The translations under genes and the position numbers were made by a program. Source: Eubacterium callanderi (lineage in GTDB: Bacteria; Bacillota; Clostridia; Eubacteriales; Eubacteriaceae). Taken from it: 64,000 bases of DNA. Positions within the stretch are counted from its first letter, which is position 1. Each line of letters opens with the position of its first letter. The notes under the pieces are model-generated. The model ran no database searches. It was not told where the DNA came from and saw nothing but the letters and a program-made list of their open reading frames with translations. The stretch lies in NCBI RefSeq assembly GCF_900142645.1, contig NZ_FRBP01000001.1, forward strand, positions 62,001 to 126,000, in the 5' to 3' direction. This document shows, piece after piece, positions 56,594-63,436 of this stretch.

Positions 56594-57074
56594 AGCACTG
56601 TCTCCCCCAGGCCACAGCCTTTTCCTCCAACAGCTCAAACATGATGGCCATGCCCTCCGGGTCCGCTTCTTTGCCCAGCAGCGCTGCCAGGCGATGAATC
56701 CCCTCGATGTCCGCCGTGGGCAGAAATTCGAGCAGCCCCAGCCTGTCCGGCGCCGCCGCAATACGCATGGTCACGCCCAGCGCATCGCTGTGCTCTGCGA
56801 TAAAAGCGTCAATGCCTTCTCGTTTTCCCATGAGCGCCGCTGCTTCGCGGATATTGTAGCAGGGGGTGGCGCCCGTACCGTACACCACCGTCACGGGCTG
56901 CTCCGGCGACCTGCCCAGAAACAGCGTGCGGTTATAATATGCCCTTAATAATTCCTCCCGGTTCATCTGCAAATCCATGAGCTCCATGCAGAACAGCTGG
57001 TCCAGTGTGGTGATAGCCGGCTGATCCTTCAGCTCCTCGGGTGTGACAACCATTCTGTTTATTTGATTATTCAT
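56586..57074 (-). CDS. unknown protein in phage-type operon (162 residues)
   Basis: This protein is not recognised. It is acidic and mostly helical, without membrane segments. The start ATG at 57074 has an AAAGGA box and lies 17 bp downstream of a 14-bp palindrome and 50 bp downstream of a candidate -10 element, so it is the first gene of the main phage-type operon. The C-terminal end overlaps the next start codon. Confidence 0.6.
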   Translation of the reverse strand: MNNQINRMVVTPEELKDQPAITTLDQLFCMELMDLQMNREELLRAYYNRTLFLGRSPEQPVTVVYGTGATPCYNIREAAALMGKREGIDAFIAEHSDALGVTMRIAAAPDRLGLLEFLPTADIEGIHRLAALLGKEADPEGMAIMFELLEEKAVAWGRQCYA

Positions 57075-57090
57075 TTGATCGTTCCTTTCG

Positions 57091-57104
57091 GAACACCGGT
57101 GTTC
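57091..57104. promoter_or_regulatory. 14-bp perfect palindrome (candidate operator)
   Basis: GAACACCGGTGTTC is a perfect palindrome located between the candidate promoter and the Shine-Dalgarno of the 57074 gene. The Firmicute LexA box is GAAC-N4-GTTC, whereas here the spacer is six, so it is not a canonical SOS box; a phage-type or other dimeric repressor is the better candidate. Confidence 0.55.
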
Positions 57105-57129
57105 TTTGTTTTTTCAAGCTTGTAGGTGT

Positions 57130-57158
57130 ATTATACCGGGCGCTGGCCAATGCCGCAA
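57130..57158 (-). promoter_or_regulatory. candidate promoter of the phage-type operon
   Basis: On the minus strand TTGCGG (57153-57158), a 17-bp spacer and TATAAT (57130-57135). The -35 match is only moderate. Confidence 0.45.
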
Positions 57159-57262
57159 ACCGCGGGTTGGCGGCGTAAACCGGCAAAAAAGGGTAAAATA
57201 TGGCTGTTTTCATCTGTATATCGGGTATTATTTTGCACTTATGGGACAAACACATACCTTTT

Positions 57263-57386
57263 TCATCTTTTTTCCAGCGCAGCCGCCACCTGCCTTGCCT
57301 CCTCCAGCTTGCGCCTTATGGTGGCGTCCCGGTGCAGATGGCGCACGATCATGCCGTTTTTAAGCTCCAGGCATTTCGCCTCCTTT
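57263..57386 (-). pseudogene. probable frameshifted small gene of the phage-type operon
   Basis: A full AAAGGAGG box (57379-57386) leads to an ATG at 57374-57372 whose frame stops after four codons. In the next frame a run of about 36 open codons, containing the 29-codon ATG frame at 57352-57263, reads like a short basic helical protein (MIVRHLHRDATIRRKLEE). Loss of one C near 57370 would join the strong start to this frame. It could be a disrupted small gene or a sequencing error. Confidence 0.35.
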
Positions 57387-57401
57387 ACAGGCCCGGGGCC
57401 G

Positions 57402-57746
57402 TTAATTAATTAAATCCAAATTTACCCAGCTGTAGGCATACTTCTCCCCGGCTTTGGTCGATTTGGTCTTAATCTGGACAAAGGTACATTTTGGGCCGCG
57501 GTACATGGGCAGAAGCTGGCTGCCCGGCAGAAGCGCCCTGGCCGCCTTTTCCGCCGCCGCAGTGCTCACAATATCCCATTCCTCCAGCCATCTGGCAAAG
57601 GTTGCCTTACTCCGGTAAAACTCCAGCCCCCGCCAGTCCTCAAACCAGACCCGAAGGCCATCCCCTGCTTCCGGGTCTGTAAAAACCTCCACCCAGGCAA
57701 TACGGATTTTGTCTTTAAGCACTGCGTACAAATCTTTTTTATTCAT
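57402..57746 (-). CDS. unknown protein (114 residues) at the head of the phage-type region
   Basis: This protein is not recognised. An AGAAGGAG box precedes the ATG. It is soluble, with several Trp (about positions 18, 34, 38, 53, 57) and a basic C-terminal half. It is separated from the next intact gene by 327 bp, and lies just after the terminator that ends the agr/bacteriocin transcript, so it needs its own promoter. Codon use is GC-rich like the rest of the phage-type block. Confidence 0.6.
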   Translation of the reverse strand: MNKKDLYAVLKDKIRIAWVEVFTDPEAGDGLRVWFEDWRGLEFYRSKATFARWLEEWDIVSTAAAEKAARALLPGSQLLPMYRGPKCTFVQIKTKSTKAGEKYAYSWVNLDLIN

Positions 57747-57773
57747 AATAACTCCTTCTCTCTTTATTTAGAG

Positions 57774-57804
57774 CAAAAAAATAACAGAAAGCATAAGCTC
57801 TCTG
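57774..57804 (-). terminator. rho-independent terminator downstream of agrB
   Basis: CAGAGAGC pairs with GCTTTCTG (one G-U) around TTAT, followed on the minus strand by TTATTTTTTT. It lies about 140 bp past the agrB stop and separates the bacteriocin locus from the phage-type genes. Confidence 0.75.
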
Positions 57805-57811
57805 CTTAAAG

Positions 57812-57930
57812 TGTCGACAAATTTTATTTCCAAGAGATAAAGCGTTAAAGAAAAGATTATTTAATGAAGAATATAGAATTGAAGTCGCCTCTTACTTTAG
57901 CTTTATAACCACTTTTTGACTTTGTCGACA
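57812..57930. repeat. 10-bp inverted repeat TGTCGACAAA flanking the agrB 3' region
   Basis: TGTCGACAAA at 57812-57821 and its exact complement TTTGTCGACA at 57921-57930 face each other 99 bp apart in the AT-rich non-coding stretch after agrB. No open frame lies between them. Confidence 0.5.
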
Positions 57931-57943
57931 GTCCAGGGCAGGC

Positions 57944-58528
57944 TTAAGCCCGCTTTCTCTTTTGATATAGCGCCGCCAGGGACGACAGCGCAACCGTCAG
58001 AAGCCCCAGGGCCGCACCGACAGACGCCGCGTTCCAGGGCACCAAGTACCAGCCCGTCATGATCAGGGCTGTTAAGACAACCACGGTCAGCTTTGCCAGA
58101 TGGCTCAAGCGCGCACACTCCGCCCCGGTCAGGGGCTTGTTCTCATGGGCCACCGGCGCGGTGCGCACAATGACCGGGATGCCGATGGTTAAGGCTCCCA
58201 GAATAACCGGCAGGTAGTAAAGCGGCGGCAGAAAAATGATCACTGCCAGAAACACCGAAAAAATGACCGTAAAGCTCAGGATACAGAAAAAATGCGAGGA
58301 CGCGTGGTACCCTCCAGCGGACTGCCGAAGCACCAGAAAGGCCAAAACAAAGCTCACGCCGCCCCACACCTGCCCGGTGAGGCATATTAAAAGCACCACC
58401 ACCGCCAGGTTGATGACCGCGGACAGCAGGAGCTCAAAGCTGTAAATATAAATCTCCCGGTCTTCAGCGTCAATGATGCGGTGGTGGATGAAGGTGGTGG
58501 TTAGTTTTTGGGATAGGTTGTGGATCAT
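57944..58528 (-). CDS. agrB: AgrB-like pheromone-processing membrane protease
   Basis: This 194-residue AgrB family protein cleaves the C-terminus of AgrD and forms the thiolactone of the autoinducing peptide at the membrane. The catalytic pair is visible: His75 in QSAGGYHA and Cys82 in SSHFFC, seven residues apart as in staphylococcal AgrB (His77/Cys84). About five to six helices follow the first cytosolic stretch. The start MIHNLSQ at 58528 with a CAGGAG box is preferred over one 11 codons upstream. It lies 50 bp after the HlyD-type gene, at the far end of the cluster from its AgrD partner, and its DNA is GC-richer than the rest of the cassette. Confidence 0.92.
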   Translation of the reverse strand: MIHNLSQKLTTTFIHHRIIDAEDREIYIYSFELLLSAVINLAVVVLLICLTGQVWGGVSFVLAFLVLRQSAGGYHASSHFFCILSFTVIFSVFLAVIIFLPPLYYLPVILGALTIGIPVIVRTAPVAHENKPLTGAECARLSHLAKLTVVVLTALIMTGWYLVPWNAASVGAALGLLTVALSSLAALYQKRKRA

Positions 58529-58577
58529 GGGGGAGTCTCCTGTTTTACAATAGTTTTTCATTTATTCACTTAAAGCC

Positions 58578-59699
58578 TTAAACTCGTATTCCAAGTGCAT
58601 CTAAAAAATAATTATAATAGCTGATCTTATCATATTTAACCCTTACCTCAGCTGTCATTCCAGATGTAAGATAGACTGGCTGATTCTTTTTATCAAACAG
58701 ACAATTTGCATCCGGCTGTACTTTTGCCTTAAAATAAATATTGCCGTCCTTTTCCTGTATGGTTGCATCGGCATCTATATCTGTCACCTTACCCTTCAAG
58801 GTTCCAAATTCAGTTTCTAATAAACCATTAACGGCTATTTCTACCGGGTCGCCTATATCTATCTTTGAACGATCTGATGAACTGATACTTGTTTCAAAAT
58901 AAAGATTATCTTTTCCCGAAAGTGTTGCAATGGCACTCCCAGCCTGTATTACCATTCCATCTGCGACCGGGATCGTTGTATGCAACACCCCTGTAATCGG
59001 CGCAGTGATTGTATATTCATTTTTACCAGTTTCCAGCGTATCGGATTGAACCTGAAGTTTATCTCTTTCAGCCTGATATTGCGCCTTTTCTTTTGTAGCC
59101 TCAGCAAGTGTTTGATCAAATATTTGCTGTTGTTTATTAAGGTAGGTATCCTTATACTGCTGTATCTGTTCATCGGTCATGCCTTGCTTTTTCATTAATT
59201 CATCATTGATCTGATCAATGCTCAGCTGTTGCTCGGCCTGACTAGAATCCATCACAGCTATACGGTTATAAAATTCAGCTTCTACCGAATCGTTAGGATC
59301 AAAGGTATTCGTTCCATATTTTAAATTGCTTTCCAGTCTGCTTAGCAGCTGTATCCGATTGTCGGTAATGGCAATCTGGCCTTCAATCTGCTGTTTTTGC
59401 AAAGCTAAATCTGGCGAATTGACGACGCCTAAAATTTCACCGGTTTGCACTTCCTTGTTCTCCTCTATTGCGCAATTCATAATCTCTCCTGAGAATTCAC
59501 TCATGATATAGCGAAGCTCATTCGACTGCACCATTCCCTGCCCTTTGACAACGTAAGTTTTATCCGTTCTGATTGATAAAAAAATCAAAACAATGACTAA
59601 AACAAGTACCAATAGTACAATAATCGGAAAAAGTACCGGCGGATTACGATCATACATAATACGGCTGTCTTTTAAATCTGAATAATGATAAATTTTCAT
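58578..59699 (-). CDS. HlyD family bacteriocin-export accessory protein
   Basis: This 373-residue membrane fusion-type protein has a short cytosolic start, one helix (about 26-43), a long coiled-coil (about 120-215) and flanking lipoyl/barrel-like halves (GEIMNCAIEENKEVQTGEIL near residue 70, APITGVLHTTIPVADGM near 235). It resembles BlpB/ComB/LcnD-type accessory proteins that work with C39 ABC exporters of double-glycine peptides. Its position three genes downstream of the precursor fits that. The start has a TTGAGG box. Confidence 0.88.
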   Translation of the reverse strand: MKIYHYSDLKDSRIMYDRNPPVLFPIIVLLVLVLVIVLIFLSIRTDKTYVVKGQGMVQSNELRYIMSEFSGEIMNCAIEENKEVQTGEILGVVNSPDLALQKQQIEGQIAITDNRIQLLSRLESNLKYGTNTFDPNDSVEAEFYNRIAVMDSSQAEQQLSIDQINDELMKKQGMTDEQIQQYKDTYLNKQQQIFDQTLAEATKEKAQYQAERDKLQVQSDTLETGKNEYTITAPITGVLHTTIPVADGMVIQAGSAIATLSGKDNLYFETSISSSDRSKIDIGDPVEIAVNGLLETEFGTLKGKVTDIDADATIQEKDGNIYFKAKVQPDANCLFDKKNQPVYLTSGMTAEVRVKYDKISYYNYFLDALGIRV

Positions 59700-59724
59700 A
59701 TAAACCTCAATATATTATTCTATG

Positions 59725-60186
59725 TCAGAATAATGGCATAAATATATGTGCAAGTATACTACTACTTTCATCTTGCTTCAGATAAACGGTATAGTTATCA
59801 CCTCTTAATTTTAATTCGTGTTCATAAGCATAAACGGATAATTTTTGATATGCTATTTGAATACAATCATTTTTTCCTCGAAACTCCGCCATTAAACATT
59901 TTTCCTCATAAATTTCACGAGAAAACGCATAAGGTTCATTAATTTTAATGGTATCTTCTGATACTTGCATTATATATGCAATCTGAATACGCGGCAAATC
60001 ATTTTCAATACAAACCGTCGTATGGGTTATTAACGGCCCAATTTGTTTTAATCCTTTAGATCTTATACAATTAACCATTTGATTAATTATCTTACTTTCT
60101 GTTTTGCTTTCTTTTGGATCAAAAACATACTGGATACAATTGGAAAGTTTTAATTTTTTTTCTTTGTTTACCAATATTTCTTTCAT
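59725..60186 (-). CDS. unknown protein in bacteriocin locus, possibly GyrI-like fold
   Basis: This 153-residue soluble protein is not confidently recognised. The layout (IGPLITHTTVCIE near residue 48, EEKCLMAEFRGKNDCIQIAYQKL near 94, LKLRGDNYTVYL near 125) resembles the GyrI/AraC effector-binding fold, in which a pseudo-symmetrical barrel binds small ligands; this is inference from pattern. An AGAGAGGT box precedes the ATG. Its place between immunity-type genes and the export accessory gene suggests a role in self-protection, sensing or bacteriocin maturation. Confidence 0.6.
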   Translation of the reverse strand: MKEILVNKEKKLKLSNCIQYVFDPKESKTESKIINQMVNCIRSKGLKQIGPLITHTTVCIENDLPRIQIAYIMQVSEDTIKINEPYAFSREIYEEKCLMAEFRGKNDCIQIAYQKLSVYAYEHELKLRGDNYTVYLKQDESSSILAHIFMPLF

Positions 60187-60230
60187 TTTTACCTCTCTAA
60201 TATTTACTTAATAATTCAAAATATTATAAC

Positions 60231-60246
60231 TTTATAGCGCAAAATA
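60231..60246 (+). repeat. third partial copy of the bacteriocin inverted-repeat core
   Basis: TTTATAGCGCAAAATA matches the core of the 41-bp repeat at 60701-60716 in 15 of 16 bases, in the same orientation. It lies just downstream of the 60250-60456 gene. Confidence 0.6.
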
Positions 60247-60249
60247 AAT

Positions 60250-60456
60250 TTATCTTTTTTTCCAAACAAGCAATATAACAGAAACCACTAACAAAATAGC
60301 AAACAAGACTCCAATTACTATGGTTAATACGTTTATATAATTATCAAATAAACTTTTACCTTTTGTTGCTACAAATACTAATAGACCTATTAACAATAAA
60401 CTAACAATGCCAATTAGAAAAAATGCTCGATTTTTCACATTATTTTTTATTACCAT
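60250..60456 (-). CDS. small two-helix membrane protein (68 residues)
   Basis: This small protein has two hydrophobic helices (about residues 11-31 and 41-64) with basic ends. The start overlaps the end of the previous small gene by 17 bases, and the only ribosome-binding signal is a weak AAAGATGG, so translation is probably coupled. Its size, membrane character and place next to the bacteriocin precursor make it a candidate immunity protein, without sequence proof. Confidence 0.65.
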   Translation of the reverse strand: MVIKNNVKNRAFFLIGIVSLLLIGLLVFVATKGKSLFDNYINVLTIVIGVLFAILLVVSVILLVWKKR

Positions 60457-60649
60457 CTTTGTTTTTTTTTATTACCAAATAAATATTCAAAATGTTTATT
60501 ATGATACCTATACCGATAAATATGCAAACAATAACCGTTACTTCAGAGACCGTCAAAAAATTTGTTTTATAGGCTATATAAGCAATAAATGCCAGACAAA
60601 ACAGTATTATCGACTGTATGGCAATAAACACTTTCTTTTTTTTCATCAT
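60440..60649 (-). CDS. small two-helix membrane protein (69 residues)
   Basis: This small protein has two hydrophobic helices (about residues 7-26 and 36-60) and a Lys/Asn-rich C-terminus. A clear TGAGGTG box precedes the paired ATG codons. It is the first gene after the bacteriocin precursor, a usual position for an immunity gene. It does not resemble the 60250-60456 product in detail, though both have the same two-helix hairpin layout. Confidence 0.68.
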   Translation of the reverse strand: MMKKKKVFIAIQSIILFCLAFIAYIAYKTNFLTVSEVTVIVCIFIGIGIIINILNIYLVIKKNKDGNKK

Positions 60650-60676
60650 TTCACCTCATTATATCTTATTCTATAT

Positions 60677-60717
60677 AATATAATTAGCTAAAAATTTTGT
60701 TTTATAGCGTAAAATAG
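60677..60717 (+). repeat. left arm of 41-bp inverted repeat flanking the bacteriocin gene
   Basis: This 41-bp segment matches the reverse complement of 61129-61169 in 37 of 41 positions. Its core is TTTTATAGCGTAAAATAG. Confidence 0.85.
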
Positions 60718-60740
60718 ATTTTTAAATACTTACTAACTAT

Positions 60741-61109
60741 TTAAGAAAGAAAACCCGCACTTACCAATCTTCCCGTTCTAAACTGCATATAATATCCTCC
60801 TTTAGCTGCTGCAATACCCATTACTCCAGCACCAGCAGCAAAAACTACATTAGCAGTCATACCAGCTATTGCACCAGGTATTCCACCTAATAAAGCTATT
60901 ACACCACCAATAGTAGCGCCTGCAATTGCTAAATATGCTGCTTGTCTCGCACAATCTTCTCCATTTAATTCAACATAGTATCCAGCACCATTAAAAATTG
61001 GTCTATAACTGACACCGCCATCAATATACTCCATCTCATCGTTATTAATAGCTTGATAATCTCTCGGCATTCTCATTTGTTTATCTGTGTACAAATTATT
61101 AATTTTCAT
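60741..61109 (-). CDS. double-glycine leader bacteriocin precursor
   Basis: This 122-residue precursor begins with an acidic/neutral leader ending at Gly31-Gly32 (MEYIDGG), the signal cut by C39-peptidase exporters. The predicted mature peptide (about 90 residues) starts VSYRPIFNGAGYYV, has one Cys (about residue 54) and a Gly/Ala-rich hydrophobic core with repeated GxxxG-like motifs (GGVIALLGGIPGAIAG about 72-87; GAGVMG about 98-103), consistent with two membrane-interacting helices of a class II pore-forming bacteriocin. It is larger than most class II bacteriocins. An AGGAGATTAAATT box precedes the ATG. The C39 exporter gene is immediately upstream. Confidence 0.82.
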   Translation of the reverse strand: MKINNLYTDKQMRMPRDYQAINNDEMEYIDGGVSYRPIFNGAGYYVELNGEDCARQAAYLAIAGATIGGVIALLGGIPGAIAGMTANVVFAAGAGVMGIAAAKGGYYMQFRTGRLVSAGFLS

Positions 61110-61128
61110 AATTTAATCTCCTGTTTTT

Positions 61129-61169
61129 CCATTTTACGCCATAAAACAAATTTTTTAGTTAATTATATT
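61129..61169 (-). repeat. right arm of 41-bp inverted repeat flanking the bacteriocin gene
   Basis: On the minus strand this reads like the + strand of 60677-60717, with 37 of 41 matches. It lies in the leader between the exporter stop and the bacteriocin Shine-Dalgarno and includes a TATAAT-like element. Confidence 0.85.
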
Positions 61170-61181
61170 TTGTTTGCGAAT

Positions 61182-63404
61182 TTAAACATAAACCATAATA
61201 TCCTTTTCTTCGATAGATTCTTCTTCTCTATCAGTATCTTTGTAATCTTTCTCTCCAATTTGACTCATCCACAGCTGATAATACATATTTTTATTTTCCA
61301 ATAACTGCTCATGGCTCCCAACTTCTACGACTCTTCCTTTATCCATCACATAAATTACATCACAGTTCCGAATTGTACTTAAGCGGTGAGCAATGATCAG
61401 CATCGTTGTCTTCTGTAATTTATTAAAAATCGTATCATATATTTTACTTTCACTAATAAAGTCAAGATTACTGGTAGCTTCATCTAAAATCAAAAATTCC
61501 GGCTGTTTTACCAGCGCCCTTGCCATCGCTAATCGCTGTTTTTCTCCACCCGATAAGCCCCCTCCTGCTTCTTCAAGAAATGTTTGATACCTTCCGGGAA
61601 GCTTTTCGATAAAGCTGTCACAACCGCTTAGCTCACAGGCATATTCCACTTCTTGCTGGGAAGCTCCAGGTTTACCTCTGCGTATATTACTAATAACAGT
61701 TCCTGAAAAGAGCTCTACATTTTGTGGCACATATCCAATTGACTTTCTTAAACTTCGAATATCGTAATCCATTATTTCCTTATGATTAATCATGATACTG
61801 CCATCTTCATAGTCAAAAAATCGGAGCAATAGTTTTGATAGAGTTGTCTTTCCAGATCCTGATTCCCCAACTAATGCGACCTTTTTTCCTTTAGGGATAG
61901 TCAGAGAGACTTTATCTAACACAGGTTTTCTGGAACCGTAACGGAACATAACATTCTTTATCTCAATATCTGAATGAATCTTATTAAAAATCGGATACTT
62001 AATCTCTGTATTTTGTTCCTCTTCTACTTCTAAAATTTCAGACATACGTTTCATCGATATACTGGCTTCCTGTATCTGAAACTGCATACTGATCAATCTT
62101 CCGATCGGCTCCATAAAATATCCTGATAAAGAAGTAAAGGCAAATAAGGTCCCAAGTGTTATATTTCCCTCCATTACCTGTAAAGCTCCAATATACATTA
62201 AAACAAGGTTACCCATTGTTGATATAACACCGTTAATGCTTCCTTGAATATTTGACAAGAACCCTTGATGAAAGTTTACACGCAGATTTTTTATATAGTC
62301 TTTCTCAATATACTCCATCGTTTGTTCTTCATTTGCATTCCCTTTAACTGCTTCAATCCCCCTTAAGCTTTCAATAATGGTTGAATTAAGCTGTGCTGAC
62401 TGCTCCATTTGTTCATAATTAATTTTTTTATAAGGCCGTTTAAAAATATAAATCAAAATTGCGCTGATAAAAGTGATTACAACAATAACTGCAAAAAGGC
62501 TTTTATTCATAACATATAAAATAACCCCTGAAGCAACAGTCATCACTACGTCAATAATAATTGTCAGATAGATTGATGTAAGGACATTTTTTATTGTAAA
62601 GCTATCTGAAAACCGGGTTAAAATATCGCCAACCTTTCTTGTCGCAAAGAACCTGACCGGTAAGTTGAAAATATGATTGAAATAGCCTAAAACCAACGGT
62701 ATATCAATTTTTTGGGATAAATACAAAAGCATATGTGAACGAATAAAACCAACTGCTGCTTGTGTAAGGCCAAGTAGACCAAACGCAATAACGTAAATCA
62801 GCAGTTCTTTTTCTAAATGATATGGTAAGATTTCATCCATAAAAAACTTATTGAATAATGATGAAATAATACCAAAGACAGTTAACAATAACGAGGCAAT
62901 GATCGCGTAAATAAATAATTTTTTTTGAGCTAGGATTAGTTTCATAAAATGATCAAATACCGACTTTGTTTTTTGTTTTGATTCAACAAATTTTTCTGTG
63001 GGCTTTAGCAAAAGCAAAATACCATCAAAGTCATCGTAAAAATCGACAACAGACATCCTTTCATCGCCCTTTGCCGGATCGGATATCCATACATTACCTT
63101 TTTTTATCTTACGAATAACAATGTAGTGGGCTAACCCCTCATCTGTTAAAACATGGGCTATGGCTGGTAATGTAAAAGGTTCTTGAAAATTTTCCATATC
63201 TACTCGAAGTGCTTTTGTTTCAAAGCCCAAAAACTCTGCCCCTTTTGCCAAACCGGCCAAAGTAGTGCCTTTAATATCTGTCCCCAAGACATCCCGTAAT
63301 TTGGTAATACTCAATTCTTTGTGATAATAAAAGCAAATCATCGAAAGACAGGCTGCACCACAATCGGTTGCATCGTGTTGCTTTACTAATACTTTTCTTT
63401 TCAA
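61182..63404 (-). CDS. C39-peptidase-containing ABC exporter (bacteriocin processing and secretion)
   Basis: This 740-residue AMS-type exporter both removes the double-glycine leader and exports the bacteriocin. The N-terminal C39 peptidase has Cys15 (DATDCGAAC), His93 (LAHYIVI) and Asp109 (ISDPAKGD). Six membrane helices follow (about 160-430), then the ATPase with Walker A GESGSGKTT (about residue 512), signature LSGGEKQRLAMARAL (about 612) and Walker B FLILDEATSNLD (about 633). The start is a TTG with a GGGGTGA box, 32 bp after the agrD stop. It should also tolerate other double-glycine peptides. Confidence 0.95.
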   Translation of the reverse strand: MKRKVLVKQHDATDCGAACLSMICFYYHKELSITKLRDVLGTDIKGTTLAGLAKGAEFLGFETKALRVDMENFQEPFTLPAIAHVLTDEGLAHYIVIRKIKKGNVWISDPAKGDERMSVVDFYDDFDGILLLLKPTEKFVESKQKTKSVFDHFMKLILAQKKLFIYAIIASLLLTVFGIISSLFNKFFMDEILPYHLEKELLIYVIAFGLLGLTQAAVGFIRSHMLLYLSQKIDIPLVLGYFNHIFNLPVRFFATRKVGDILTRFSDSFTIKNVLTSIYLTIIIDVVMTVASGVILYVMNKSLFAVIVVITFISAILIYIFKRPYKKINYEQMEQSAQLNSTIIESLRGIEAVKGNANEEQTMEYIEKDYIKNLRVNFHQGFLSNIQGSINGVISTMGNLVLMYIGALQVMEGNITLGTLFAFTSLSGYFMEPIGRLISMQFQIQEASISMKRMSEILEVEEEQNTEIKYPIFNKIHSDIEIKNVMFRYGSRKPVLDKVSLTIPKGKKVALVGESGSGKTTLSKLLLRFFDYEDGSIMINHKEIMDYDIRSLRKSIGYVPQNVELFSGTVISNIRRGKPGASQQEVEYACELSGCDSFIEKLPGRYQTFLEEAGGGLSGGEKQRLAMARALVKQPEFLILDEATSNLDFISESKIYDTIFNKLQKTTMLIIAHRLSTIRNCDVIYVMDKGRVVEVGSHEQLLENKNMYYQLWMSQIGEKDYKDTDREEESIEEKDIMVYV

Positions 63405-63436
63405 TCAATCACCCCACAAAAATTTCCATAAACATC

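Larger units (their letters stand above)
57075..57401 (-). other. 327-bp region with promoter, palindrome and a broken small gene
   Basis: No intact gene longer than 30 codons is visible here. It contains the palindrome and candidate promoter annotated separately, and the remains of a small gene at 57263-57386. Confidence 0.5.

Noticed and set aside
56594-56761. N-terminal extension of the 176-residue phage-type gene
   Set aside because: The extension lies inside the preceding gene and has Trp/Arg/Cys-rich out-of-frame character; the ATG at 56593 with the eight-base overlap is better.
57091-57104. LexA/SOS box
   Set aside because: The half-sites GAAC and GTTC are present but separated by six bases instead of the four of the Firmicute SOS box.
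57805-57943. Second agrD directly downstream of agrB
   Set aside because: All three minus-strand frames of this stretch were read; there is no ATG-started frame and no Cys-containing AgrD-like motif.
57903-58118. 71-residue Cys-rich frame overlapping agrB
   Set aside because: It is out of frame with the clear AgrB catalytic motifs and has no ribosome-binding site; it is a shadow.
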